Positions 18,343 to 26,940 of a stretch of DNA of 64,000 nt are shown one piece after another. Every line of letters starts with the position of its first letter. Position 1 is the first letter of the stretch. The translations under genes and the position numbers were made by a program. The notes beneath the pieces were generated by a model. That model ran no database searches and was not told the DNA's origin. It saw only the letters and a list, made by a program, of their open reading frames with translations. The stretch is from Gammaproteobacteria bacterium (GTDB lineage Bacteria > Pseudomonadota > Gammaproteobacteria > Pseudomonadales > Azotimanducaceae): assembly GCA_028818795.1 (NCBI GenBank), contig JAPPND010000161.1, positions 1 to 64,000 on the forward strand, written 5' to 3'.

Positions 18343-19437
18343 TTAGGTCGCGGCTTCCGCGACGACCTCTCCCATGCCCTCCCACTCGTGCCACATGTGG
18401 CACATGGCGTACTTGGAGCGCTCCCAGGGATCGTTGCCGTCTTCGTATTCGAGCCATTCGCCGTATTGGCCGCGGTCGGGGTGGTCGGTGATGCCGTTGA
18501 CCAGCTTGTCCGGCTGGCGGCTCTTGTTGCGGATGCGGAAGATGATGTTCTTACGGGACTCGGTGCCGCGTTCGTTGCGGGTTCCCGAATGGGGAATCTG
18601 GTAGATCGTGATGCAGACGTCGCCGGGTTCCATGAGTACTTGGGTGGGCCTTGGCCAGCGCCTGCCATCCGGTGTCGATTCCGAAGTCTCGTCGATGAAC
18701 TCCTCCGCCACCGCGGGGGGTATGTAGACCAGCCCGCAGCGGTTCGGCGCGTCGTAGTTGAGTCTCGGCCAGCCCGGGCCTTCCGGGCCCAAGTGGCCGT
18801 TGGTTTCGTACTGCCAGCGGAAGAACCGCTCCACCGAGTGGTGGGCACCCTTCAACAGCGCCGTCTGACCGCATCCTTCGATGGTCTGGTCGTTGAGGCA
18901 GATGATGACGAAGGCCGTGAAACTGCCGAGTCCGAGGGTCATCGCCCGGTCTTCGAAAAGAGGCACCATGTTGATGCCGATGACGTCGGGGCTGCGTCCT
19001 AGGTCGCCTTTCGGACCCGTGGCGAAGTAGCGCTTGTAGATCTCCTCCGGGGTGCCTTCCTGGACCTCCTGTGGCGCCGGCATCGTGATGCTGCCGTCGA
19101 CGTGGGTCTGCGCCCCGTAGTAGGGCATATCCCTATCTATATAGCCGACGCTGTTGAAGTGGTCTCCCGGCTGGCTCTTGGGGATGACGGCGACTTGGGA
19201 AGCGATCGGTGGGTCGAACCGCCCCATGGCATCGTTCAGAATCGGGGTGACGGCGGTGGCATTGACCAGGTCGGTCATCTCACGGGCCTTGGCCAGGTTC
19301 TCGCCTTCCTTGCGCGATTCGATGCGCACATGGGCGGCGTCCACCATGGCCTGCGGCACGACGTTCTTGAGGACTAGGTAGCCATCGCGGTAGAAGTCCC
19401 GCTTCTGCTGGAGGGTCATGGCCTCCGCGTGGTACAT
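18343..19437 (-). CDS. Phytanoyl-CoA dioxygenase-like (PhyH) oxygenase
   Basis: 364 residues. It is a 2-oxoglutarate/Fe(II) dioxygenase of the PhyH class: the start KRDFYRDGYLVLKNVV is typical, the HxD pair is in GAQTHVDGS, and the distal His in QIPHSGTRNERG with a downstream Arg for oxoglutarate. Substrate unknown; such proteins are abundant in marine bacteria. ATG 19419 (MTLQQKRD) is an alternative start. The gene lies 1 bp from the MaoC gene, giving an operon ankyrin-MaoC-PhyH. Confidence 0.88.
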   Translation of the reverse strand: MYHAEAMTLQQKRDFYRDGYLVLKNVVPQAMVDAAHVRIESRKEGENLAKAREMTDLVNATAVTPILNDAMGRFDPPIASQVAVIPKSQPGDHFNSVGYIDRDMPYYGAQTHVDGSITMPAPQEVQEGTPEEIYKRYFATGPKGDLGRSPDVIGINMVPLFEDRAMTLGLGSFTAFVIICLNDQTIEGCGQTALLKGAHHSVERFFRWQYETNGHLGPEGPGWPRLNYDAPNRCGLVYIPPAVAEEFIDETSESTPDGRRWPRPTQVLMEPGDVCITIYQIPHSGTRNERGTESRKNIIFRIRNKSRQPDKLVNGITDHPDRGQYGEWLEYEDGNDPWERSKYAMCHMWHEWEGMGEVVAEAAT

Positions 19438-19438
19438 G

Positions 19439-19909
19439 CTAGAACACCAATCGCGCGAGGCTCTCCGCGACGCAGCAGGGCTTGTCCTTTCCTTCCACCT
19501 CTATGACGACCTCGTTCATTGTCTCGATCATGCCGCCCTTGATCTCGACGCGCCTCAAGGTACTGGTGGTGCGAATACGAGCGCCAACCGGGACGGGCGA
19601 TGGAAACCGGACCCGGTCGAAACCGTAGTTGATGCCCATCTTCTGACCTTCGAGGCGGGGCGCGTTCTCGGCTACCGCGCGCGGCAGGTGTCCCATCAAC
19701 GACAGCGTCAGGTGGCCGTGGGCGATGGTCGTCCCGAACGGCCCGGCCTTGGCGCGGTCTTCGTCGACGTGGATCCACTGGTGATCCAAGGTCACGTCGG
19801 CGAAATCGTTGATGCGATCCTGGGTGACCTCGAACCAGTCGCTGGGCGTACCCGCCTCACCAATTCTCGCGGTCAGCGCTTGGTAGGCGTTTTGCAGTGC
19901 GTCGGACAT
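19439..19909 (-). CDS. MaoC-like (R)-enoyl-CoA hydratase
   Basis: 156 residues, hot-dog fold. It contains FADVTLDHQWIHVDEDRAKAGPFGTTIAHGHLTLSL, the hydratase-2 motif with the catalytic Asp and His (DxTLDHQWIH). It would hydrate enoyl-CoA and could replace the broken crotonase in part of the pathway, an inference. The start ATG at 19909 shares one base with the stop of the ankyrin gene (TAATG), a sign of translational coupling. Confidence 0.92.
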   Translation of the reverse strand: MSDALQNAYQALTARIGEAGTPSDWFEVTQDRINDFADVTLDHQWIHVDEDRAKAGPFGTTIAHGHLTLSLMGHLPRAVAENAPRLEGQKMGINYGFDRVRFPSPVPVGARIRTTSTLRRVEIKGGMIETMNEVVIEVEGKDKPCCVAESLARLVF

Positions 19910-20823
19910 TACATTTTCGCTCGGAGCATCTTCGCGATCTGGACCTTGCCCTTCTTGATGGCTTCCGGGTTCGTCAGGGGAATCTGGAACATTGCCGCGA
20001 TGTCTTGCGTGGTCTGCCAATCGAGTTCGGCGACGGTGAGCGCGTTGGTGCCGTTGTTGTCCGTGGCGTTGATGTCAGCACCGGCGGCGAGGAGCATCTT
20101 GGCGATCTCGATGCGGCCCATCAACGCGGCGAAGATCAGCGGCGTACCACCTATGTTGGGATCCCGTGCATTGGCGTCGGCGCCTGCCCCGAGCGCCGTT
20201 TTCGCAGCCGCAGCGTCGTCCATCAAGATCGCATAGGCGAGTTCCTCGTATCCGCTGCGGGTCGAGGCTTCGGACGGCCCGGCTATCATGGCGAGAATCT
20301 TCGCGCGGCCGGACTCGACGGTCTCCCGGTCCACCTGAAGTTGCAGCAGGGCGGCGATGTATTCTGTGGTATCCCAGTCGAGTTGCGCGATGTCGGCCGC
20401 CGATGCGCCTTCGTAGCTCCGGATGGATGTATCGACCCCGCCGTCGATCAGCACCTTGGCGACCCCGGCGCGCCCCAGGAATGCCGCGGCGTTGAGCGCG
20501 GTGCTGCCGTCGCCGTTCAGGCTGTTGACGTTCGCGCCGTTGTCGAGCAGCCACTGGGCGGCTTCGGCCTGACCGCCGACAGCGGCCATGGTCAGAGCCG
20601 TCGTCGCGATCTCATTGGGAGATTGCGCGTCGAGATCCGAACCGGCGTGCTTGTTGGCGGCCAATTCGGCGATGTTGCCTTCGAAAGCGGCGGTCCACAG
20701 GTCCATGGTGGGCTCTGCCGGGGGCGGCGGGGGAGGCGGGGGCTCCGGGGGCTGGGTCGTGCACGCGGTCAGAACGAGGACCACCAGCGTAGCTGCGGCG
20801 CAGGTCGTGATTCGAGGGGCCAT
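19909..20823 (-). CDS. Ankyrin-repeat lipoprotein
   Basis: A 304-residue envelope protein: lipoprotein signal MAPRITTCAAATLVVLVLTAC with lipobox LTAC, a Pro-rich linker (eight consecutive Pro), then ankyrin repeats (TALTMAAVGGQAEAAQWLLDNGANVN, TALNAAAFLGRAGVAKVLIDGGVDT, TPLIFAALMGRIEIAKMLLAAGADINA). ATG 20823 has a strong upstream AGGAAGGA. Ankyrin repeats mediate protein binding; no enzyme domain is visible. The gene has a decaying tandem copy upstream at 20942-21547. Confidence 0.9.
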   Translation of the reverse strand: MAPRITTCAAATLVVLVLTACTTQPPEPPPPPPPPAEPTMDLWTAAFEGNIAELAANKHAGSDLDAQSPNEIATTALTMAAVGGQAEAAQWLLDNGANVNSLNGDGSTALNAAAFLGRAGVAKVLIDGGVDTSIRSYEGASAADIAQLDWDTTEYIAALLQLQVDRETVESGRAKILAMIAGPSEASTRSGYEELAYAILMDDAAAAKTALGAGADANARDPNIGGTPLIFAALMGRIEIAKMLLAAGADINATDNNGTNALTVAELDWQTTQDIAAMFQIPLTNPEAIKKGKVQIAKMLRAKM

Positions 20824-20878
20824 TTGTCCTTCCTCTCCGGTCGGAGTGCAAACGACCATTATGCCCCATACTGCGGCG
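20824..20878 (-). promoter_or_regulatory. Duplicated leader/promoter of the ankyrin gene
   Basis: This 55-bp leader (minus strand) has CATAAT as a likely -10 and a strong AGGAAGGA ribosome site. It is nearly identical to the leader of the upstream copy at 21548-21597 (CGCAGTATGGG, CATAATGGTCGTT, AAGGAAGGAC shared), so the promoter was duplicated together with the gene. Confidence 0.55.
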
Positions 20879-20941
20879 GACCTTCCCGCGAGGGGCAACG
20901 GCACCTGCCGCATGCTGCTTTGGGGGCAGCGGAATCGTCCA

Positions 20942-21547
20942 TCAAGATCGCGTCGTCGAGTTCCCCCTGCCGTCGCCGGTCGAGGCTTCGGACGTCTCGG
21001 CCATCATGGCGAGGATCTTCGCGCGTCCGGACTCGATGGTTTCCCGGTCCACCTCCAGGTGCATCAGGGCGGCGACAGCAGGTCGAACAAGCGTAGTTAG
21101 GATGTACTCCGTCGAGTCCCAGTCGATGCGCGCGATATCGGCCGCCGAATTCCCCTCCCAATCCCGTACGGAGGTGTCGATGCCGCCGTCGATCAGCACC
21201 TTGGCGACCCCGGCGTGCCCAAGGAATGCCGCGGCTTTCAGGGCGGTGCCTCCGTCGCCGTTTCTGCCGTTGATGTCCGCACCGTTGTCCAGCAGCCATT
21301 GGGCCGCTTCGGCTTGGCCGCCGACTGCGGCAATGGTCAGAGGCGTGACCTGGAGATCGGGAGATAGGGCGCTGAGCTCCGAGCCGGCATGCTTGTTCGC
21401 CGCCAATTCCGCGATGTTGCCTCGGGCGGCGGCCGTGAAGAGATCCATCGTTGGATCCGGCGGGGGCCCTGGGGGTTGCATGGTGCAGGCGGTAAGCACA
21501 AAAAGCGCCAGGGTTGCTGCAGCGAAGATCGCGAATCTAGGGACCAT
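20942..21547 (-). pseudogene. Ankyrin-repeat lipoprotein, truncated tandem copy
   Basis: The protein starts MVPRFAIFAAATLALFVLTAC and matches the downstream ankyrin lipoprotein through the first two repeats (LDNGADINGRNGDGGTALKAAAFLGHAGVAKVLIDGGIDT). After EASTGDGR a frameshift leads to a stop at 20942. In the next frame similarity resumes (ELDDAILMDDSAAPKAA, against ELAYAILMDDAAAAKTA) and then fades at about 20880, where the leader of the intact copy begins. The third repeat block is missing, so this is a decayed paralogue of a tandem duplication. Confidence 0.8.
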
Positions 21548-21597
21548 GTCCTTCCTTCCGATCAGTGTGCGAACGACCATTATGGCCCATACTGCGC
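21548..21597 (-). promoter_or_regulatory. Leader of the truncated ankyrin copy
   Basis: This is the sister copy of 20824-20878, with the same CATAAT -10 candidate and AAGGAAGGAC ribosome site just before ATG 21547. Conservation of the two leaders while the coding copy decays suggests that the promoter unit may still fire. Confidence 0.5.
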
Positions 21598-21630
21598 GGC
21601 TTCATTGCGACGACCCTGTACGGGAATACG

Positions 21631-22023
21631 ATGGACATACCGAGCATCTTGAGCCACGTCTCCGTGGGCGTGAACGACTTGGACCGGGCGCTCGCCTTCT
21701 ACGATGTCGTGCTTGCGACCGTGGATGCCAAACGCCAACACGAGGTGCCGGGCGTTGCCGTAGCCTACGGAAAGTACTTCCCGGAGTTCTGGGTACAGCG
21801 GCCTCTCGATGGCGGCACCGCCAATCCGGGCAACGGCATCCACTTCAGCTTCATCGCGCCGAGCCGGGAAGCGGTCCACGCGTTTCACGAGGCGGCACTC
21901 GCCGCCGGCGCAGTCGACGACGGCGCACCGGGCCCGCGTCCGGAATACGGCGACTACTACGGTTGCTTCGTCTACGACCTGGACGGCCACAAGATCGAGG
22001 CCTCGACCGTGCCGGGGACCTAG
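21631..22023 (+). CDS. VOC/glyoxalase-fold protein
   Basis: 130 residues. It has the glyoxalase/bleomycin resistance fold: ILSHVSVGVNDLDRALAFYDVVLATV, GNGIHFSFIAPSREAVHAFHEAALAAGAVDDGAPGPRPEYGDYYGCFVYDLDGHKIEA. The first His (SHVS) and final Glu (KIEA) metal ligands are present. Substrate unknown. ATG 21631 opens the family domain at once. It precedes ilvA by 19 bp and may be co-transcribed. Confidence 0.9.
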   Translation: MDIPSILSHVSVGVNDLDRALAFYDVVLATVDAKRQHEVPGVAVAYGKYFPEFWVQRPLDGGTANPGNGIHFSFIAPSREAVHAFHEAALAAGAVDDGAPGPRPEYGDYYGCFVYDLDGHKIEASTVPGT

Positions 22024-22042
22024 ACCGCACCTCGCCGTTCCC

Positions 22043-23560
22043 ATGCTCGAACCCCTCGTCAAGAAGATCCTCGCTTCGCGCGTCTACGACATCGCCGTCG
22101 AGACGCCGCTGCAGGATGCCCCGAACATCTCGGCTCGTCTCGGTCACCGAGTCGCCCTGAAGCGGGAGGATCTGCAGCCGGTCTTCTCGTTCAAGCTGCG
22201 CGGCGCCTACAACAAGATAGCGCGGCTGTCGGCGAAGGACCGGGAACGGGGTGTCGTGGCCGCGTCGGCAGGCAATCACGCCCAAGGAGTAGCGCTTGCG
22301 GCGCAGAAGCTTGGCATCAAGTCGTACATCGTGATGGGACGCAACACGCCCAGCATCAAGGTCGATGCGGTGCGGGGCTTGGGCGCGCACATCGTCTTCC
22401 AGGGAGACACCTACCAGCAGGCCGCCGACCACGCGGCGAAGCTGGCCAAGAGCCGGGGCTACATCCTCGTGCATCCGTACGACGATGCGGATGTCATCGC
22501 CGGCCAGGGTACCGTGGGTATGGAGATCATGAACCAGCATCCGGGCCCTGACGCCGTCTTCGTCCCGGTAGGAGGCGGGGGACTCATTGCCGGCATCGCT
22601 GCCTACGTCAAGTATCTGCGCCCCGAGACGCGGATCGTCGGTGTGGAGGCCGAGGGATCCGCCTGTCTGGCGGCGGCGCTCAGGGCGGGCAGGCGGGTAC
22701 GGCTGCCGCTCGACGCGCTGGATGTCTTCGCGGACGGCGTATCCGTCGCGCAGATCGGATTGGCACCGTTCAGGATTGCGAGGGCCCACGTCGATGAGGT
22801 CGTGACGGTTTCCATCGACGAGATCTGCGCCGCCATCAAGGACGTGTTCGACGATACCCGGTCGATCGCGGAACCCGCCGGTGCGCTCGCCGTCGCGGGG
22901 CTGAAGAAGTACGCGGAAGAGAACCCGCGCGTGACCGGCAAGCGGTACGTCGGGGTAGTCAGCGGCGCCAACGTCAACTTCGACCGGCTCCGGCACATCT
23001 CCGAGCGTGCCGAACTGGGCGAACACCGGGAAGCGATCTTCGGCGTCACCATCGACGAACGCAAAGGCAGCTTTCGCCGATTCTGCCGCGCCCTGGGCAG
23101 ACGTGGCGTGACCGAGTTTAACTACCGGTACGCATCGGACGAGGAAGCCCACGTCTACGTCGGTCTGCAGATCGGCCCGGGCGAAACCCGGCAAGACGTT
23201 GCGGCGGGGCTCGCAGACGCCGGCTACCGGGTCACCGATATGACCGACAACGAGGCCGCCAAGCTGCATGTCCGCCACATGGTGGGTGGCCGCGCGTTCG
23301 GTCGAAAGCCGGAACTCCTCTACCGCTTCGAGTTTCCGGAACGACCCGGCGCGCTCTTGCGCTTTCTGAACGGTCTCGGGAGCCGTTGGAACATCACCAT
23401 GTTCCACTACCGCAACCACGGCGCCGCCTGGGGACGCGTACTCGCCGGCTTCGAGGCATGGCCGGCGGACCGAGCAAGCCTCGCCACCTACCTTGATCGC
23501 ATCGGCTACCGCTATTGGGAAGAGACCGGTAACCCGGCGGTGGATTTGTTCCTGCGCTAG
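22043..23560 (+). CDS. ilvA: Threonine dehydratase (biosynthetic type)
   Basis: 505 residues. A PLP enzyme that deaminates threonine to 2-oxobutanoate for isoleucine synthesis. The PLP lysine is Lys51 in VFSFKLRGAYNK; the Gly-rich phosphate loop is VPVGGGGLIAGIA; ASAGNHAQGVALAA is typical. The C-terminus (residues about 325-505) holds two ACT-like regulatory domains (GVTIDERKGSFRRFCRALG and YRFEFPERPGALLRFLNGLG), so isoleucine feedback is expected. Length matches long biosynthetic IlvA. Confidence 0.95.
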   Translation: MLEPLVKKILASRVYDIAVETPLQDAPNISARLGHRVALKREDLQPVFSFKLRGAYNKIARLSAKDRERGVVAASAGNHAQGVALAAQKLGIKSYIVMGRNTPSIKVDAVRGLGAHIVFQGDTYQQAADHAAKLAKSRGYILVHPYDDADVIAGQGTVGMEIMNQHPGPDAVFVPVGGGGLIAGIAAYVKYLRPETRIVGVEAEGSACLAAALRAGRRVRLPLDALDVFADGVSVAQIGLAPFRIARAHVDEVVTVSIDEICAAIKDVFDDTRSIAEPAGALAVAGLKKYAEENPRVTGKRYVGVVSGANVNFDRLRHISERAELGEHREAIFGVTIDERKGSFRRFCRALGRRGVTEFNYRYASDEEAHVYVGLQIGPGETRQDVAAGLADAGYRVTDMTDNEAAKLHVRHMVGGRAFGRKPELLYRFEFPERPGALLRFLNGLGSRWNITMFHYRNHGAAWGRVLAGFEAWPADRASLATYLDRIGYRYWEETGNPAVDLFLR

Positions 23561-23583
23561 CGGATTCCCTACGGTGGCGAGGG

Positions 23584-24135
23584 CTAGTCCTGTTGCACGG
23601 TTGGTTCGCCGTCTTCAATCCGCAATATGAGAGACGCGTTTTGCTCGACCCATCCGTAGGGGATAGAGCGGCGAAATCGTTGAGTGCCTGGCCTCGAATA
23701 AGGCTCTTCGCTCTCCCAAAGATCGAAAAACTCGAGAAGCTGGTTACCTTCGCAATAGCGAACGTCGACATGCCGAAGGTCGTCGCGATGCGAAATGAAG
23801 ATGTGGCCTGCCTTGCGATCCGCGTCGAGTTTCTGTTTCCACGAGTTCTTGTGGTACTGGTACTCGAAGGCACCTCTGTCTTTGGCCGATTTCACCTCAT
23901 AGCCTTCGAGGTCGAGCCCGGACGGGGTGGAGGTACCCGTGTCACGCACGAGGATCGACGCGAACACCTCCCAGTCCTCGGACATCGCCACCCGAGCGGG
24001 TATTCCACGATCTTTGTAAAGGCGCACTTTGCCTTGCAGTGGACCGTACATGTAGGCGTGGAAGTACACCATCGCCATATACACGTCCAAGGATTTCGGT
24101 AGTGACAAACCGTGTCTATCCGTGTTCGACGACAC
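23584..24135 (-). CDS. Putative type II restriction endonuclease
   Basis: 183 residues with no named family certain. It lies 6 bp downstream of a C5-cytosine methyltransferase on the same strand, the usual place for its restriction partner. A PD-(D/E)XK-like core is visible: GLDLEGYEVKSAKD (Asp, then Glu-Val-Lys), followed by WKQKLDADRKAGHIFISHRDD. The length fits a small homodimeric endonuclease. Codon use and GC are a little lower than in the core genes. The target sequence cannot be read. Confidence 0.65.
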   Translation of the reverse strand: MSSNTDRHGLSLPKSLDVYMAMVYFHAYMYGPLQGKVRLYKDRGIPARVAMSEDWEVFASILVRDTGTSTPSGLDLEGYEVKSAKDRGAFEYQYHKNSWKQKLDADRKAGHIFISHRDDLRHVDVRYCEGNQLLEFFDLWESEEPYSRPGTQRFRRSIPYGWVEQNASLILRIEDGEPTVQQD

Positions 24136-24141
24136 TCGGTC

Positions 24142-25290
24142 CTAAGCAGCTACCCGTTGGGGAAAGTCTAGCTGGTTGCTGATGGGATGGGACCTTTCGC
24201 CGAGGAGGAATCCGAAAGCATGGTCCACCAGCCATCGCACGGCCGGTATGCATACCGCATCGCCGAAGCCCAATTGCGCTTGTCTTCTTCCGACGCTGAT
24301 CGGGTAGTCGCGGGCACCCTGCAATCGTGCGTACTCGAAGCCAGTCAAAGGCCTAATCCGTAGCTGGCTTTGCCTGGCATCGACCAAGAACTGCACACTG
24401 CTCCCGCCCTGAGGAGTTCGGAGACACCCCGCGATACAGTCATCGCGAAGTTCGCCCACGGTTCTTCCGCTTCGTACCCTCCGGAACATCGTCCCGACGC
24501 CTTCGCGGCAGCCTCGCCGCAGTTCGTCGACCTTTGATCGATGCCGAGGGTTCATTGCATGGACCGTCTCGGAAACGCGCTCGGGTGACCACCACAAAGA
24601 CGAGTCGACGGGAACGTCTTCAAGGATGGAGGCAAGTGTGGTGCTGCAACGCAAGGGTGGTTCAGGCAGGGGTAGTTCTACGAAGGGCAAATCGGGATGA
24701 CGCAGTTGAAAGTCGCGGATCGCTCGCGGACGCAACCTCGTCAGATCGCCGCTAAGGGGCAACGCATGCGGTAGCAAGTCGTGGCGCACCGCCAAGACAA
24801 ACAGCCTCGGTCGGCTTTGGGGAACAAACCAGCGCGCATCGACTAGTGTGATGTCTTGGCAATAGCCAAGCTTCGCGAGTCGCGTACAAACGTTGCCAAG
24901 ATCCTGTCCCCGGTGGGAAGTGAGGAACCCGGTGACGTTTTCGAACAACAACGCCTTGGGTGCCGAACCCTGTTGACAAAGCCCAGCCACCAGATCGAGG
25001 AAAGGCCACACCGTTCCGGAGTGCTGACCCGCAAGCCCAGCTCGATTGCCTGCGAGAGAGAGATCGATGCAGGGGAAGGAAGCGGTAGCGAGCCCGATAT
25101 CCGCCGGAAGGTCGTCGACGGCAACGTCCCGGACGTCGGCGACCAGCAGATGATCTCCGCCAAAACGGGCCCGGTACATCTCGGCTTTCTCGGGCGCGAT
25201 GTCATTGGCGAAGACGCAGTGCCATCCAAGTGGCTCGACTGCCTCGCGTACTAGGCCTATGCCAGCAAAAAACTCCGCGAAGCTAGACAT
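24142..25290 (-). CDS. C5-cytosine DNA methyltransferase
   Basis: 382 residues. Motif I FAEFFAGIGLVREAVE, motif IV ATASFPCIDLSLAG with the catalytic Cys74, motif VI LFENVTGF (ENV), motif VIII WFVPQSRPRLFVLA (QSRxR) and motifs IX-X near the C-terminus (RPLTGFEYARLQG, GFGDAVCIPAVRWL) are all present in the standard order. ATG 25290 (MSSFAEFF) is the family start; the frame opens earlier at 25362. Together with the 183-residue neighbour it forms a type II restriction-modification pair. Confidence 0.95.
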   Translation of the reverse strand: MSSFAEFFAGIGLVREAVEPLGWHCVFANDIAPEKAEMYRARFGGDHLLVADVRDVAVDDLPADIGLATASFPCIDLSLAGNRAGLAGQHSGTVWPFLDLVAGLCQQGSAPKALLFENVTGFLTSHRGQDLGNVCTRLAKLGYCQDITLVDARWFVPQSRPRLFVLAVRHDLLPHALPLSGDLTRLRPRAIRDFQLRHPDLPFVELPLPEPPLRCSTTLASILEDVPVDSSLWWSPERVSETVHAMNPRHRSKVDELRRGCREGVGTMFRRVRSGRTVGELRDDCIAGCLRTPQGGSSVQFLVDARQSQLRIRPLTGFEYARLQGARDYPISVGRRQAQLGFGDAVCIPAVRWLVDHAFGFLLGERSHPISNQLDFPQRVAA

Positions 25291-25406
25291 TGCGCCTCCG
25301 CCACGTCCTGTTGTGGGCGCCGTTGCGAAGAGCATAGCACCGTTGGGTCGCCTCGGGCGCATGATGGCCTCGATTGGCCCCGCCAGCGTGGTGATCTGCC
25401 TCGGTT

Positions 25407-26102
25407 CTACGTCGCGCTAACCGCCGCAGCGGAACTTGCGGCAACGGCTGCAGCCACGGCGGCCTGCTGTGCCGCGAGGACCGCCTGCTGTGCGGCAGCG
25501 CCCGCCATGTTCCGTTCCGTGATGCGTTTGAGGTGCCGTTTGCGGCGCCGCAGGTCGTTCCTGTCGAAATGGATGGGCAGAAGCCCGGTCGCGTTGGCCA
25601 GGGCGACGACGATCACGGTTTCGGCGGCGGGCGACGTCGAATCCCCGTAGATCACAGTCCTCAACTGTTCGACGAGGCGACGCTCGGGCACCGGATCGAT
25701 GGTCGGGTACAACTTGCGGGTAAAGAACAACAGCACCTTGTCTTCATCGTCCCGCAGGATGCCGCGCCGGCAGAGCCCCTCCGCTACTCGGTGCCGCAAT
25801 CGCTTGAGTTCCGCAAAGCGCCGTACCCACGTTGTGGCACGTGCCCGCCGCTTCGCCGTCGCGACCTTGTCGAGACATTCGTCAAGCACCGGTTCGTCAA
25901 GCGGCGATCGGTCCACGAGGTCGACGAAGGCCCTCTTCTCGTCGCTGATCCGGATTTTGCCCGTGAGGCTTAGCTCGGCGAGCATCGCCCCGCCCAAGGC
26001 GTAGGCGTACATCGTCGCTTTGGACTCCAAAGTGCCTTTCTCGTCGCGCAATGCCAGCAGCATCAGTTGTTCGTGCAGGTGGAGTTCAGTTCGGTCGCGC
26101 AT
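25407..26102 (-). CDS. GPP34-family protein
   Basis: A 231-residue homologue of GPP34 / Golgi phosphoprotein 3 (Vps74) proteins: LHLHEQLMLLALRDEKGTL, YALGGAMLAELSLTGKI, LLFFTRKLYPTIDP and VALANATGLL. Eukaryotic members bind phosphatidylinositol-4-phosphate; the bacterial role is not settled. The C-terminal about 30 residues are an Ala-rich low-complexity tail (AAAQQAVLAAQQAAVAAAVA). It stands between the methyltransferase and the sulfatase operon on the same strand. Confidence 0.85.
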   Translation of the reverse strand: MRDRTELHLHEQLMLLALRDEKGTLESKATMYAYALGGAMLAELSLTGKIRISDEKRAFVDLVDRSPLDEPVLDECLDKVATAKRRARATTWVRRFAELKRLRHRVAEGLCRRGILRDDEDKVLLFFTRKLYPTIDPVPERRLVEQLRTVIYGDSTSPAAETVIVVALANATGLLPIHFDRNDLRRRKRHLKRITERNMAGAAAQQAVLAAQQAAVAAAVAASSAAAVSAT

Positions 26103-26118
26103 GTCGTGGATTCCCGGA

Positions 26119-26940
26119 TCAGAGGAACGGCCGGTCCCCCTTCACGGTGACGCGTAGGCCGCTGCGCGTCGCCGGGTAGTAGTCCCAGATCGCCATGTGC
26201 TGGACGCAGCGGTTGTCCCACATGGCGAGCGAATGGGGTTCCCACCGGAACCGGCATTGGAATGCCGGGTTCTTCACGTGCTCGAACAGGAAGTTGAGCA
26301 GCGCCGCGCTTTCCGAACGGCGCAACCCCTCGATGCGCCGGGTGAAACCGGCGTTCACGTACAACGCCCTGCGTCCGGTGACGGGATGCGTGCGGACCAC
26401 GGGGTGAGAAGCTCGCGGATAGGCTCGTTGCGGCGGGTGGTCACCGTAGTAGCCGGCATAGTCGGACTCGTGGCGGGCGGTCAGCGTGTCGAGCAGGTTC
26501 CTGATCGGTTCGCTCAAAGCCTCGTAGGCGGCGTACATGTTGGCGAACAAGGTGTCGCCGCCGTGCGGAGGCACTTCATGCAGGTGCAGGATGCTGCCCA
26601 GCGGCGGCTCCTCGTCGGCAGAAACGTCCGAGTGCCAGCCGCTGCCGTTGTTGCGCCGCGAGTCCTTGTCGGTGTGGATGACCATCAGCGCGGGGTCGTC
26701 GTGGGCGTAGGGCGCAGCCGGATGGATATGGAGTTCGCCGAAGCGTCGTCCGAAAGCCAGGTGTTGTGCCGGCGACATGTGCTGGTCGCGCATGAACAGA
26801 ACCAGGTGCCGCATCCAGGCGTCGTGGATCTCCTCGATGAGGTCGTCCCCGAGAGGCGACCCGAGGTCGACCCCGTGCACGACGGCGCCGATCCCGGGCG
26901 TGAGCGGTTCGACTTCGATTCGACGGTAGCGGTCAGCCAT
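26119..26940 (-). CDS. TauD/TfdA-family dioxygenase
   Basis: 273 residues. A 2-oxoglutarate/Fe(II) dioxygenase: VEPLTPGIGAVVHGVDLGSPL at the start, HxD in GSGWHSDVSADEEPP, distal His and Arg in RCVQHMAIWDYYPATRSGLRV. ATG 26940 (MADRYRRIEV) overlaps the upstream sulfatase stop by 8 nt. Family members release sulfite from sulfonates or oxidise other acids, which fits a sulfur-linked operon of sulfatases, but the substrate is inferred only from context. Confidence 0.9.
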   Translation of the reverse strand: MADRYRRIEVEPLTPGIGAVVHGVDLGSPLGDDLIEEIHDAWMRHLVLFMRDQHMSPAQHLAFGRRFGELHIHPAAPYAHDDPALMVIHTDKDSRRNNGSGWHSDVSADEEPPLGSILHLHEVPPHGGDTLFANMYAAYEALSEPIRNLLDTLTARHESDYAGYYGDHPPQRAYPRASHPVVRTHPVTGRRALYVNAGFTRRIEGLRRSESAALLNFLFEHVKNPAFQCRFRWEPHSLAMWDNRCVQHMAIWDYYPATRSGLRVTVKGDRPFL

